Source of the DNA: Minisyncoccota bacterium
GTDB taxonomy: Bacteria; Patescibacteriota; Minisyncoccia; UBA6257; HR35
Length of the DNA: 18,081 bases
Assembly: GCA_938036275.1 (NCBI GenBank)
Contig: CALHPI010000032.1
Coordinates: 2,501-20,581 of the forward strand
Reading direction: 5' to 3'
Positions 1 through 7,830 of the stretch are shown in pieces. The translations under genes were made by a program, and so were the position numbers. Numbering within the stretch: the stretch's first letter is position 1; every line of letters starts with the position of its first letter. The notes beneath the pieces were generated by a model. The model worked only from the letters and a program-made list of their open reading frames with translations, was not told the DNA's origin and searched no databases.

Positions 1-188
1 CACAAGAAGAAATCGAACAAAGAAAAAATCTACAATATACCGATTACTCACCTGAACCCAATAAAAAATGCAATAACTGCGCCCTCTATGTTGTTGCCGA
101 AGGAAATTCTCCTTGCGGTAAATGTAATCTAATCAAAGGACCTATTAGCCCCGAAGGATGGTGCACTAGCTGGGTTCCTAAAGCATAA
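1..188 (+). CDS. High-potential iron-sulfur protein (HiPIP), C-terminal part
   Basis: The reading frame is open from the window edge (first full codon at 3) to TAA at 186-188 and gives 61 residues, so the N-terminus and any export signal lie outside. The visible part has the HiPIP cysteine pattern: CNNC at residues 23-26, then CGKC at 38-41, then GWC ending at 54. Cys23, Cys26, Cys41 and Cys54 fit the four ligands of a 4Fe-4S cluster; Cys38 is an extra cysteine. The short tail after GWC (TSWVPKA) is also typical of the family. HiPIPs are small periplasmic electron carriers that donate electrons to cytochromes, oxidases or photosynthetic reaction centres. The partner here is unknown because the upstream context is not visible. 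The family assignment is firm from the motif; the physiological role is inference. Confidence 0.85.
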   Translation, partial: QEEIEQRKNLQYTDYSPEPNKKCNNCALYVVAEGNSPCGKCNLIKGPISPEGWCTSWVPKA

Positions 189-200
189 ACCTTTAAACTA

Positions 201-273
<73 letters not shown>

Positions 274-368
274 TACCCAATATCAAAATTTTTCCGCTAT
301 AATTCTTAGTCAAATCTTTTATACATCAAACTCAAATAATACATCGTTATGAAAAATTTCATTAAGGT

Positions 369-728
369 TTAAGGGATATCATTCCAGTCTTCGCCATAAT
401 GAATAGTAATCTCTTCGTTAGGTTTAATGGTTCGAATCGCATAAAGTTTATTATCGCGAAACTCAGCATTTGGCTTAGAAGAATGATTTAAATACCTAAG
501 CTCATTCTTTCCATCGATAAGGATCCAACCTCCATGATCTTGTTGAACCCATAGTACGTAGGTATTATCTTCTAAAACAATTTCTCCTTCGTAACTTCCA
601 ATATATTCATTTTTTCGAATTTTTTTTTTCGAGAATACACCTAAACCATGAATTTTACTCGTAGAAACATAAACTTTTTTTTGAATTGAATTTTGGGAGC
701 GCTTTGTTATACCATACTTTTTTCTCAT
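369..728 (-). CDS. Small SET-domain protein (putative protein-lysine methyltransferase)
   Basis: The protein has 119 residues and is essentially a minimal SET domain. Family signatures are visible in order: the N-terminal GxG-type segment (KIHGLGVF, about 25-32), the NHSxxPN motif (NHSSKPN, 81-87) that helps bind S-adenosylmethionine and forms the pseudoknot, and the EEITIHYG segment (105-112) with the conserved tyrosine at 111. There are no pre-SET or post-SET cysteine clusters, as is usual for bacterial stand-alone members. SET enzymes transfer methyl groups from S-adenosylmethionine to lysine side chains; the substrate here is unknown. The ATG is 10 bases after the fliY stop and has no clear ribosome-binding site, so it is probably co-transcribed with fliY and translated by reinitiation. 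The family call is strong; any link to flagellar protein methylation is speculation from position. Confidence 0.85.
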   Translation of the reverse strand: MRKKYGITKRSQNSIQKKVYVSTSKIHGLGVFSKKKIRKNEYIGSYEGEIVLEDNTYVLWVQQDHGGWILIDGKNELRYLNHSSKPNAEFRDNKLYAIRTIKPNEEITIHYGEDWNDIP

Positions 729-738
729 ATATTATTAT

Positions 739-1791
739 TCATTTCTTTTTGATCCCTAATTTATCTTTTGGAGAAATAATTTCTGTAATACGTACACCAA
801 AATTTTCATCTATTACTACAACTTCGCCCCTAGCAATCAATTTTCCATTCACAAGTACATCGACATTCTCTCCTGCTTGTTTATCTAATTCTATGATTGA
901 ACCTTCTCCCATTTCTAAAATTTCTTTGATATATTTTTTAGTTCTTCCTAATTCAACAGATACGTTCATTTGTACATCAAGGAGCAATTCCATATTGGGT
1001 GTTGCAAGTCCTTGTGTTGTGGTACTGATATTAGGAAATTCAACTTCTTTGATTGGAATCGAAGGTTCTTTTTCTACTTCCTCTTGTGTTTTAACTTTCG
1101 AAGTTTTTTCTTTCGTTTGAATTAAAGTTAAAACATTTCTGGCTAAAGAAAAAGGTAAAATTACCAATAACTTAGTATTTATAAAACCTAAAATACTAAA
1201 ACTATATTGTATCCTTAAATAAGAACTTTCGGAAAGAGTATCTGTGAATTCATCCGTGTTTTTAATATAAATTCCAATTGGTGTAATAGTATTTCCAATT
1301 TGAATAGAAAGATGGTTAATAAGAGAATAAAACAAAGGATTTAGTGCGTCTTTAATTGTAGATTTTTGAGCTGAATCAAGAGGTTCATCACTTACATCTT
1401 GCCCCATTCCTCCCATAATAATATTCACAATTTTTTGAACTTCTAAGTAAGGTAATAGAAAAAAAATTTCTCCATTAATTGCCCCATTGATTTTAACTTC
1501 GAAAATCACATTTTTTTGTTTAAAATCTTTATAGATATCATTCGGATTCCTTATATCCACGTATGGATTTTCTATAGTTACATCTAAATTTAATAACGCT
1601 TTTAAACCCGATGCCCCCTTTAAAAGGCCATTTAGAATTTCTTCGCCAATTCTGTCTCGTTCTAAAGGAGATAAAGAAACTTCTTTTGCACTCGTTAAAG
1701 TTTTATCGGGTACTATCTCTGGCTCTTCTAAACTTTCTACTCCACTTAATAAGGCATCGATTTCTTCTTGAGTCATGTTCGCATCTACCAT
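739..1791 (-). CDS. fliY: Flagellar motor switch protein FliY (FliN-type SpoA domain plus CheC-like middle)
   Basis: This 350-residue protein is a component of the flagellar C-ring (switch complex). The N-terminus (MTQEEIDALL, 6-15) is the short segment that in FliM and FliY binds phosphorylated CheY. Residues about 40-225 form a CheC/FliM-like middle domain. A low-complexity linker rich in K, E and T follows (about 226-262). Residues about 268-340 are a FliN-type SpoA domain (LLDVQMNVSVELGRT, then GENVDVLVNGKLIARGEV). The length fits FliY rather than the roughly 100-residue FliN. CheC-type phosphatase motifs (D/S-x3-E-x2-N) are altered: D46-x3-E50-x2-L53 and S144-x3-D148-x2-N151. The start is well supported by a strong Shine-Dalgarno, GGAGGTGA, at 1803-1796. 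It lies upstream of the SET gene and divergent from dnaX. Confidence 0.9.
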   Translation of the reverse strand: MVDANMTQEEIDALLSGVESLEEPEIVPDKTLTSAKEVSLSPLERDRIGEEILNGLLKGASGLKALLNLDVTIENPYVDIRNPNDIYKDFKQKNVIFEVKINGAINGEIFFLLPYLEVQKIVNIIMGGMGQDVSDEPLDSAQKSTIKDALNPLFYSLINHLSIQIGNTITPIGIYIKNTDEFTDTLSESSYLRIQYSFSILGFINTKLLVILPFSLARNVLTLIQTKEKTSKVKTQEEVEKEPSIPIKEVEFPNISTTTQGLATPNMELLLDVQMNVSVELGRTKKYIKEILEMGEGSIIELDKQAGENVDVLVNGKLIARGEVVVIDENFGVRITEIISPKDKLGIKKK

Positions 1792-1976
1792 AAAATCACC
1801 TCCAGTTCTTAAACTTTAAATTCGGTTAAAGCGTTATATGTAATAATAAAAAAAAAATAATAAAATTAAGTAAAGTAAAAAACTAAATGAAAAAAATAAT
1901 ACATTCCAGCAATAAAAAAATGAATTTTTTTCTGTATTGACTTATTGAAAATCAAATGAAAAACTGCAATTGACAT

Positions 1977-3347
1977 ATGAATTCTTACAAAGTCCTTGCA
2001 AGAAGATATAGACCTCAAAGATTCGAAGAAATTTTAGAACAAAATCATACGATTTATGCACTAGAAAATGCAATTAAAGAAAATCGATTAGGTTCAGCAT
2101 ATTTGTTTTATGGTCCTAGAGGAGTTGGTAAAACCACAATTGCAAGAATTTTAGCCAAAAGAGTGAATTGTTTCCAACCTGATGGCGTTGAGCCATGTAA
2201 CCAATGTGAATCTTGCAAAGAAATAACTTCCGGTACTTCTTTAGATGTAATTGAAATCGATGCAGCATCAAACCGAAGGATAGAAGACATAAGAGATCTT
2301 AGAGAAAATGTAAAATTTAAACCCATCAAGGGGAATAAAAAAGTCTATATAATTGACGAAGTTCATATGCTAACAAAAGAGTCATTTAATGCTTTATTAA
2401 AAACTTTAGAAGAACCTCCTGAATACATTTTATTTATTTTAGCTACTACAGAAATCAATAAAATACCCGAAACTATTTTATCAAGGTGTCAGATTTTTAC
2501 TTTTCGAAAAGTTAGTATTCAAAAATTACAAAACTATTTAGAACAAATAGCAATCAAAGAAAATATTAAAGTTGATAAGAATTCTTTGTTTTTAATTGCA
2601 AAAAAAGGTGATGGTTCTGTTAGAGATAGTCTTTCTTTTTTTGAACAAGTAATCGCATATACAAAAGGAGAAATCACTTATGAAAAAATAAAAGAACTAA
2701 TGGGAAGTTATCCTATAGATTTATTTTTAAAAATTACTCAAAATCTTTTTTCGAATCTATCCATAGAAGAATTGATTTTACCAATAAAAGAAATTTTTGA
2801 TTTTGGTAGTGATTTAGAAAAATTGATTTGGGAATACTTAGAATTTTTAAGAATTTGCATTTTAATCAAAAAAGGAATACATAACAAAGAAATTTTGGGT
2901 TTAATTACTGAAGATATAGAAAAAGTAAAAAATTTAACTAATACAATACAATACGAAAAACTATTAGCTATTTTTGAAGAATTTTATCAATTAAAATCAA
3001 AAGCGTATTTATTAAAAATAAAAAATTCATACGAAGCAAGAATCTTATTAGAAGTTCATCTTATTAAGATTCACGAAAAACTGAACAAACCAACCTTAGA
3101 AGAAATCATACGAGAGATCAACACTCTAACTAAATATTTCGAAGGAATTGATATCTCAGAGGAAAAACTGTTTAGTCAAAATTCACAAGCAATACCAAGA
3201 AACAAAAACCTAATTTTTGAAAGCGAAACAAATACAAATAATATAAATCAAGAAAAAAATAAAATGCAATTGGAAGACGAAATACAAAACAAATTTTTAG
3301 GAACCTATATTACCGATGACAAACAAATTCCAAAACTTCCTGAATAA
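1977..3347 (+). CDS. dnaX: DNA polymerase III subunit gamma/tau
   Basis: This is the clamp-loader ATPase that loads the sliding clamp and tethers polymerase cores at the replication fork. It begins with the typical LARRYRPQRFEEILEQ segment. It then shows Walker A GPRGVGKT (46-53), the four zinc-binding cysteines (Cys65, 74, 77, 80), Walker B with DEVH (127-130), sensor 1 LATTEINKIP (about 155-164) and the SRC arginine-finger motif (169-171). The protein has 456 residues, close to the gamma form and much shorter than E. coli tau (643), with only a short lysine- and asparagine-rich tail after domain III. No Shine-Dalgarno is evident before the ATG. Its last 32 bases overlap the downstream DUF192 gene, suggesting co-transcription. 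It is divergent from fliY, with 185 bases between the two starts. Confidence 0.95.
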   Translation: MNSYKVLARRYRPQRFEEILEQNHTIYALENAIKENRLGSAYLFYGPRGVGKTTIARILAKRVNCFQPDGVEPCNQCESCKEITSGTSLDVIEIDAASNRRIEDIRDLRENVKFKPIKGNKKVYIIDEVHMLTKESFNALLKTLEEPPEYILFILATTEINKIPETILSRCQIFTFRKVSIQKLQNYLEQIAIKENIKVDKNSLFLIAKKGDGSVRDSLSFFEQVIAYTKGEITYEKIKELMGSYPIDLFLKITQNLFSNLSIEELILPIKEIFDFGSDLEKLIWEYLEFLRICILIKKGIHNKEILGLITEDIEKVKNLTNTIQYEKLLAIFEEFYQLKSKAYLLKIKNSYEARILLEVHLIKIHEKLNKPTLEEIIREINTLTKYFEGIDISEEKLFSQNSQAIPRNKNLIFESETNTNNINQEKNKMQLEDEIQNKFLGTYITDDKQIPKLPE

Positions 3348-3795
3348 AACAAAAATCATATTTTTTTTAATTTTATCAATATATTGTTTTGAACATCTCT
3401 TAAAAAAAACTTACATTATTTACATTAACGAAATTCCCATCGAAGTAGAATTAGCAATTACTTTGGAAGAAAGAAAAAAAGGATTAATGAAAAGAAAATA
3501 TTTAAAAGAAAATCAAGGAATGCTTTTTGTATTTTCTTACGAAGATTATCAAAGCTTTTGGATGAAAGATACCCAAATTCCTTTAGATCTTGCTTTTTTT
3601 GATGAAGATGGCTTTTTAATAGAGGTACAAAAGCTTACTCCTTATTCTGAAGCAATTCATACTTCTTCAAAACCCGCTAAATATGCTTTAGAAATGAATC
3701 AAGATTGGTTCGAAAAAAACAATATTAAACCCTTTGCAAAACTAAAATTAACTAAAGAAGTAGAAAGTATGATCAAAAAAGCAAATAAAAAATAA
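3316..3795 (+). CDS. DUF192-family membrane-anchored or exported protein
   Basis: The protein has 159 residues. A hydrophobic segment at about 13-27 follows a basic start and should act as a signal anchor or signal peptide. Residues about 40-145 are a DUF192 domain, recognised from the conserved run GMLFVF (68-73), FWMKDTQIPLDLAF (81-94), the TPYSEA segment and the KYALEMNQDWF block (122-132). The molecular function of DUF192 proteins is not established; they are widespread small secreted or periplasmic domains. The chosen ATG lies inside the 3' end of dnaX in another frame, with AGGAA at 3299-3303 about 12 bases upstream. No later ATG keeps the hydrophobic segment, which supports this start. 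Overlap with dnaX points to translational coupling. Confidence 0.85.
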   Translation: MTNKFQNFLNKTKIIFFLILSIYCFEHLLKKTYIIYINEIPIEVELAITLEERKKGLMKRKYLKENQGMLFVFSYEDYQSFWMKDTQIPLDLAFFDEDGFLIEVQKLTPYSEAIHTSSKPAKYALEMNQDWFEKNNIKPFAKLKLTKEVESMIKKANKK

Positions 3796-3857
3796 TTATG
3801 TAGACAAAACTTTCGAAATAATTATTTTATATTTAAATTTAAAAACGGAGGTTTCAA

Positions 3858-4445
3858 ATGGTCCTAAAATTTTCAAAATGGAAATTTTTATTATTTTTTT
3901 TATCAATAGGCTTATGGGCAAATTCTTATATAGTGGATAATGCTCACACAAAAGTTGGTTTTGAAATTACACACATGATGATTTCTAACGTTGATGGTAG
4001 ATTTAATGATTATGAAGCTATCTTTGAATATGATGAAAATACAAATACTTTAAAAAGTGTTAGTGCAAAAATCAAAGTAGAATCTATTGACACAGCAAAC
4101 AAAAAAAGAGATGATCATCTTAGAAGTGAAGACTTTTTTGATGCAAAGAAATATCCTTTTATTGAATTTGTTAACACAGAAGCAATAAAAATTAAAGCCG
4201 GAGAAACAAAAAAATTAAAAGGAAAATTAACCATAAAAGGTATAACGAAAGAAGTGGTAATGGATGTCAAATATATAGCTAAAATCAAAGATTTTATGGG
4301 CAAAGAAAGAATTGGATTTACAGCAGAAACAAAAATCAATCGAAAAGATTTTGGAATTACCTGGAATAAAATTTTAGAAACTGGAGGATTGGTTATTGGA
4401 GAAGAAGTGTTCATTCAAATAAAAGGAGAAGGAATCAAAAATTAG
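3858..4445 (+). CDS. YceI-family periplasmic protein
   Basis: The protein has 195 residues with a clear signal peptide (basic start, hydrophobic core about 8-20, likely cleavage near WANS at 20-23). The mature part opens with SYIVDNAHTKVGFEITHM, the characteristic first strands of the YceI lipocalin-like barrel. It also contains the RDDHLRSEDFFDAKKYPFIE block (84-103), KLKGKLTIKGITKEV and the GFTAETKINRKDFGI block near the C-terminus. YceI proteins bind isoprenoid-type lipids such as polyisoprenoids in the periplasm; the ligand here cannot be read from sequence. A strong ribosome-binding site GGAGG at 3847-3851 fixes the start. It follows DUF192 after about 60 bases and converges on tRNA-Arg, with only 11 bases between the ends. 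Confidence 0.92.
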   Translation: MVLKFSKWKFLLFFLSIGLWANSYIVDNAHTKVGFEITHMMISNVDGRFNDYEAIFEYDENTNTLKSVSAKIKVESIDTANKKRDDHLRSEDFFDAKKYPFIEFVNTEAIKIKAGETKKLKGKLTIKGITKEVVMDVKYIAKIKDFMGKERIGFTAETKINRKDFGITWNKILETGGLVIGEEVFIQIKGEGIKN

Positions 4446-4456
4446 TATTTGTTATT

Positions 4457-4528
4457 TGCCCCCGGCAGGACTCGAACCTGCGCACATGGTTTAGGAAACC
4501 AATGCTCTATCCACTGAGCTACGGGGGC
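4457..4528 (-). tRNA. tRNA-Arg (CCT)
   Basis: Read on the minus strand from 4528, the acceptor stem GCCCCCG pairs with CGGGGGC. The D arm is GCTCAGTGGATAGAGC, the anticodon loop TTCCTAA carries CCT, the variable region is 4 bases and the T arm is GCAGGTTCGAGTCCTGC. The discriminator is A at 4457 and CCA is not encoded. One mismatch (T-T) lies at the bottom of the anticodon stem. The first base of the tRNA (4528) is also the last base of the TAG stop of the upstream ATPase gene. The tRNA is therefore probably released from the end of that messenger by processing. Confidence 0.94.
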
Positions 4529-7266
4529 TAATCATTCCAGTAAATCTGAAACAATTTGATTTCTTTTTTTAGAATCGTTTTATTATGTAAATTTCGAATT
4601 TGTTTTTCTAATTCTAATTTAGTGTTTTGTATGGCGTTTTCCAGTCTTGTTTGTATTGCTTTTCTTTCTGCTCTTGGGTTCATTTTATATTTCAATCTTT
4701 CTATATCTTTTTTTTCTTCCAGATCTCTAATTATCTTCCCATAGCTAATCTCGATTTTATATTGCTCATTCTTATATAATTCTTTAAGATTAGACAACCA
4801 ATTTAAGTTCATATTATAGATTTGATTATCTACCCAATTTCTAGCCATTTTTGCTTTTTCTTTTATTATTTCTATTTCTTTTTCTTTGATTTCTAAAATC
4901 TCTACTTCTTTTATGAGTTTTGGATTCTGAAATAAATCCTCTAAAGAAAATTGAGTAATAATTTCGAATTCATTAGAATTTTTTTTAGAAAATATAATTA
5001 TAAGCTCTTTTTTCTCTTTTGGAAAATACACATTTACTTCGAAAACAAAATAAAAACCTTTTTTTTGAAATCGGTTAGATCTGAATTTTATAATAAAAAC
5101 GTCATTAGAAAATTTTAAATAATATTGTAACGCTTCGTCTACTAATTTATGACCTATTGCAAGAAAAACATACCTTTCATTTTCAAAAGCTGTTAAAGAA
5201 TCAAAAACAGCAATTTTATTTTCTGGCAATAAAGTATAAAAGTTAATATTTTTTACTTTTTTTATTTTTTTTAAAGAAACATCTTTATTTTGATTTTCTT
5301 TTAAATAGTCCAGTACTAATCTTTCTATATGTTGATTATTCACGGTTCTTTCTTCCTGAATAACTTTATAAAATTCAGAAAGATTAAAATCGATCACTTT
5401 GGGGGATACTAATTCTTCTAATAATTTATAAGATTTTTTTATATTTTCTATTTTTTCTTCTAAACTTTTTTCTAAGTCCTTTTGTTTTTTTTCTTCTGAA
5501 ATCAACTCCATTATAAATTTTGATAAATTTAATTCTTCTTCTATTGAACCCAACAAGACATCTGAAGGTCCTAGAGAATCTTCGAATACTTTGATCTTAT
5601 TCTCTAATATATGCAAAACCCGTTCCGCTACTGTTCCTTTTGTTGAAAAATTAAGAATCAAAACATCTTTTTTTTGTCCAAAACGGTGAATTCTACCAAT
5701 TCTTTGTTCCATCTTTAAGGGTGACCAAGGCAGATCATAATTGATCAAAACATCTGAAAACTGCAAATTTCTTCCTTCTCCGCCAGCTTCAGTACTAATC
5801 AAAATTTCTCCTTTCTCACTAAATTCCCATATTTCATTTTCTTTTTGCTCATTCGATAAACTACCATTAAAAATATTACAATGATATTCTTTTAAATTTT
5901 CTAATAAATATTCCTGTGTTGTCCTGAATTGAGTAAAAATGATAATCTTATTATGATGATTTTGTTTTAAAAAATTAATAGTTTCTTTTAGTTTTAGTAA
6001 TTTTGTATCCTTTTTTATTTTTTTTCCTAAACTTAAAAGTTTTGACAAAGAAAGAATTTCTCTTCGTATTTCACTAAACTCTTGTTTATGCTCAAAATGA
6101 GAAATCTGATCTAAAAGCTCTTCTTCGCTTTCTAAATATTCTATATATTCTTCGAAATCATATTCAAAATCAGTTTCTTTTGGAATAAAACGATAAAGTT
6201 TACTTTCTAAAATTGATTTTCTTTTTTCTAAAGCCTTTACTAAAGCACGCGTAGAAGAATCCAATAATTTTTGAAAAACAATCATAACAAAGCCAATAGC
6301 TCGATTTTGCATTTGTTTTGATAAATTATATTCTTTTTTAACATATTTAGTTGTTTCTTCGTAAAAAACTTTCTCTTCCGGTGATAATTCGAATTTTATG
6401 GTTTTCGCAATTCTTTTTGTAAAACCACCTACATCAATTTTTCTTCTTCTTATAATTACCGGTTGAATTTTTCTTTGTATTTTTTTTATGTTCTCTCCAT
6501 TTCTAGAAGGAATTACAAACTCATTAATAAAAGAATGTTCTGGGCCTAAAATATGAGGATCAATCAATTTTATTAAAAAATATAATTCTTCTATCTTTCC
6601 TCGAAATGGTGTTGCGCTTAGTAAAAGCAGAGATTCCACTTGTTTAGAAATTTTCTCAGCAAAATGATAAGCTTGCGTAATCCTATGAAAATCTCTTCGT
6701 AATCTGTGAGCTTCGTCAAAAATTGCTAAATCCCATTTAATTTTACTTACCTGTTCTGAAAGTTGTTTATTTTTAATAAAATCAATTGAAGTAATAATCT
6801 TATAATAAGAAGTTTTTTGTCTAATCATTTCGAAATTTTTCTTATTTAGAATGACAAAATCTTCATTAAATTTACTAAGCAATTCTTGTTTCCATTGGAT
6901 TTGTAAAGGAGCAGGAACTACTATTAAAATATTTTTATAATTTTTTCTTAAAATTAATTCTTTCATAATTAAGCCTGCTTCTATAGTCTTTCCCAATCCT
7001 ACTTCATCTGCAATTAAAAATCGATGATAGATCCCTTGAATAACTCTATAGGTTGCTTCTATCTGATGAGGTAAAAGAAGAGTTCTTGAATTTGATAAGC
7101 TAGATAACCTATCATAAATATATTGAATTCTTAGTTTATACGATTGCAACACACGAATTGCTAATAACAAATCGGTTTGATAAAATCGAGATGGATTACC
7201 AAAAAAATCCAAATCTTCAGAATTTTGGATCGAATTTTGATTAAATAGTTCTAATGTATTTTCCAT
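4528..7266 (-). CDS. SNF2-family ATPase, RapA/HepA-like
   Basis: This 912-residue protein is a superfamily 2 double-stranded-DNA translocase. Two RecA-like lobes are clear: LLLPHQIEA (63-71), Walker A DEVGLGKT (87-94), DEAH box FDEAHRLRR (183-191) and LLSATPFRG (215-223) in the first; FTQFRTTQEYL (444-454), STEAGGEGRNLQF (491-503) and QRIGRIHRFGQ (521-531) in the second. About 320 residues rich in lysine and glutamate follow, probably coiled-coil with an uncharacterised C-terminal domain. The architecture fits stand-alone bacterial SNF2 proteins such as RapA, which recycles RNA polymerase, but I see no specific RapA N-terminal Tudor-like domain. A defence-type SNF2 protein is possible in principle, yet no methylase or other defence gene is nearby. 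It starts 24 bases after the Nudix gene and its stop overlaps tRNA-Arg by one base. Confidence 0.88.
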   Translation of the reverse strand: MENTLELFNQNSIQNSEDLDFFGNPSRFYQTDLLLAIRVLQSYKLRIQYIYDRLSSLSNSRTLLLPHQIEATYRVIQGIYHRFLIADEVGLGKTIEAGLIMKELILRKNYKNILIVVPAPLQIQWKQELLSKFNEDFVILNKKNFEMIRQKTSYYKIITSIDFIKNKQLSEQVSKIKWDLAIFDEAHRLRRDFHRITQAYHFAEKISKQVESLLLLSATPFRGKIEELYFLIKLIDPHILGPEHSFINEFVIPSRNGENIKKIQRKIQPVIIRRRKIDVGGFTKRIAKTIKFELSPEEKVFYEETTKYVKKEYNLSKQMQNRAIGFVMIVFQKLLDSSTRALVKALEKRKSILESKLYRFIPKETDFEYDFEEYIEYLESEEELLDQISHFEHKQEFSEIRREILSLSKLLSLGKKIKKDTKLLKLKETINFLKQNHHNKIIIFTQFRTTQEYLLENLKEYHCNIFNGSLSNEQKENEIWEFSEKGEILISTEAGGEGRNLQFSDVLINYDLPWSPLKMEQRIGRIHRFGQKKDVLILNFSTKGTVAERVLHILENKIKVFEDSLGPSDVLLGSIEEELNLSKFIMELISEEKKQKDLEKSLEEKIENIKKSYKLLEELVSPKVIDFNLSEFYKVIQEERTVNNQHIERLVLDYLKENQNKDVSLKKIKKVKNINFYTLLPENKIAVFDSLTAFENERYVFLAIGHKLVDEALQYYLKFSNDVFIIKFRSNRFQKKGFYFVFEVNVYFPKEKKELIIIFSKKNSNEFEIITQFSLEDLFQNPKLIKEVEILEIKEKEIEIIKEKAKMARNWVDNQIYNMNLNWLSNLKELYKNEQYKIEISYGKIIRDLEEKKDIERLKYKMNPRAERKAIQTRLENAIQNTKLELEKQIRNLHNKTILKKEIKLFQIYWND

Positions 7267-7290
7267 TTAGGAAGCCCCAAAAATTGAAAA

Positions 7291-7830
7291 TCATATTTTT
7301 TTTGAATAGAATCCAATATGCGTCGTTGGATGTCTATCGAATTTTATATCTTCTATATATTTTTCTAAAGCAAACTTAACAGCCGAAAATGCAATTTCAT
7401 CCCAAGGTAATTCTTCGAAAGGGAATAAGATTGTTTCTAAAGTTTCACTTCCAGGTGAATAGTGTTTATCAATTAACTCTGCAAGAAAAAGTAAATACAC
7501 CTGACCAATTTTTGGAATACTATATACTGTTTGTAAACCTAAAATTTTTACTTTTGCATTTGCTTCTTCAAAGGTTTCTCTTATCGCTCCTTCCTCTACT
7601 TTTTCTCCCAATTCTAAAAAGCCAGCAGGTATCGTCCATTTACCATATTGAGGTTCAATTCCTCTTTTACATAAAAGGATTTTATTTTCGCAAACTGGAA
7701 TTGTTCCGACTATAATCTTTGGATTTTGATAATGTATAGCACCACATTTAGGACAAACATATCTTTCGCGATTATCACCTTCTGGAATTTTTATAACTAA
7801 TTCTGTACTACAATAACTACAATACTTCAT
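7291..7830 (-). CDS. Nudix hydrolase with N-terminal zinc ribbon
   Basis: The protein has 179 residues. An N-terminal zinc ribbon has two CxxC pairs (Cys4/Cys7 and Cys26/Cys29), followed by [13 protein letters not shown], a common junction in this subgroup. The Nudix box lies at about 70-92: Gly70, Glu76, then RETFEEAN (84-91), matching G-x5-E-x7-RE-x2-EE with Asn replacing the usual last Gly. Nudix enzymes hydrolyse nucleoside diphosphates linked to other groups. Relatives with this ribbon include NADH- or ADP-ribose-type pyrophosphatases, but the substrate cannot be assigned. The start codon overlaps the stop of the upstream penicillin-binding protein gene as ATGA (7830-7827), which indicates translational coupling. 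It is the fifth gene of the long minus-strand series. Confidence 0.9.
   Translation of the reverse strand: MKYCSYCSTELVIKIPEGDNRERYVCPKCGAIHYQNPKIIVGTIPVCENKILLCKRGIEPQYGKWTIPAGFLELGEKVEEGAIRETFEEANAKVKILGLQTVYSIPKIGQVYLLFLAELIDKHYSPGSETLETILFPFEELPWDEIAFSAVKFALEKYIEDIKFDRHPTTHIGFYSKKI

Noticed and set aside
686..1120. Open frame on the plus strand opposite fliY, hydrophobic product
   Set aside because: It lies wholly within the strongly supported fliY and SET genes on the other strand; its hydrophobic composition is what antisense reading of lysine-rich AT-rich codons gives.
1937..1975. TTGACT and TTGACA hexamers before dnaX, considered as promoter -35 elements
   Set aside because: No acceptable -10 hexamer lies 16-18 bases downstream of either; the second would place its -10 inside the coding region.
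2596..2606. Run of seven A within dnaX, considered as a programmed frameshift site making gamma and tau forms
   Set aside because: It falls near residue 209 in the middle of the clamp-loader core rather than at the end of domain III, and the full frame is already gamma-sized.
4115..4414. Minus-strand open frame opposite the yceI gene
   Set aside because: It is fully contained in a clear YceI gene with signal peptide and ribosome-binding site, and the antisense product has no family features.
4528..7266. SNF2 ATPase considered as part of a DISARM-like or other defence system
   Set aside because: No methyltransferase, phospholipase-D-like or other defence partner is nearby; the neighbours are envelope and housekeeping genes.
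7389..7715. Plus-strand open frame opposite the Nudix gene
   Set aside because: The Nudix box and zinc ribbon establish the minus strand; the plus product is leucine- and phenylalanine-rich with no motif.
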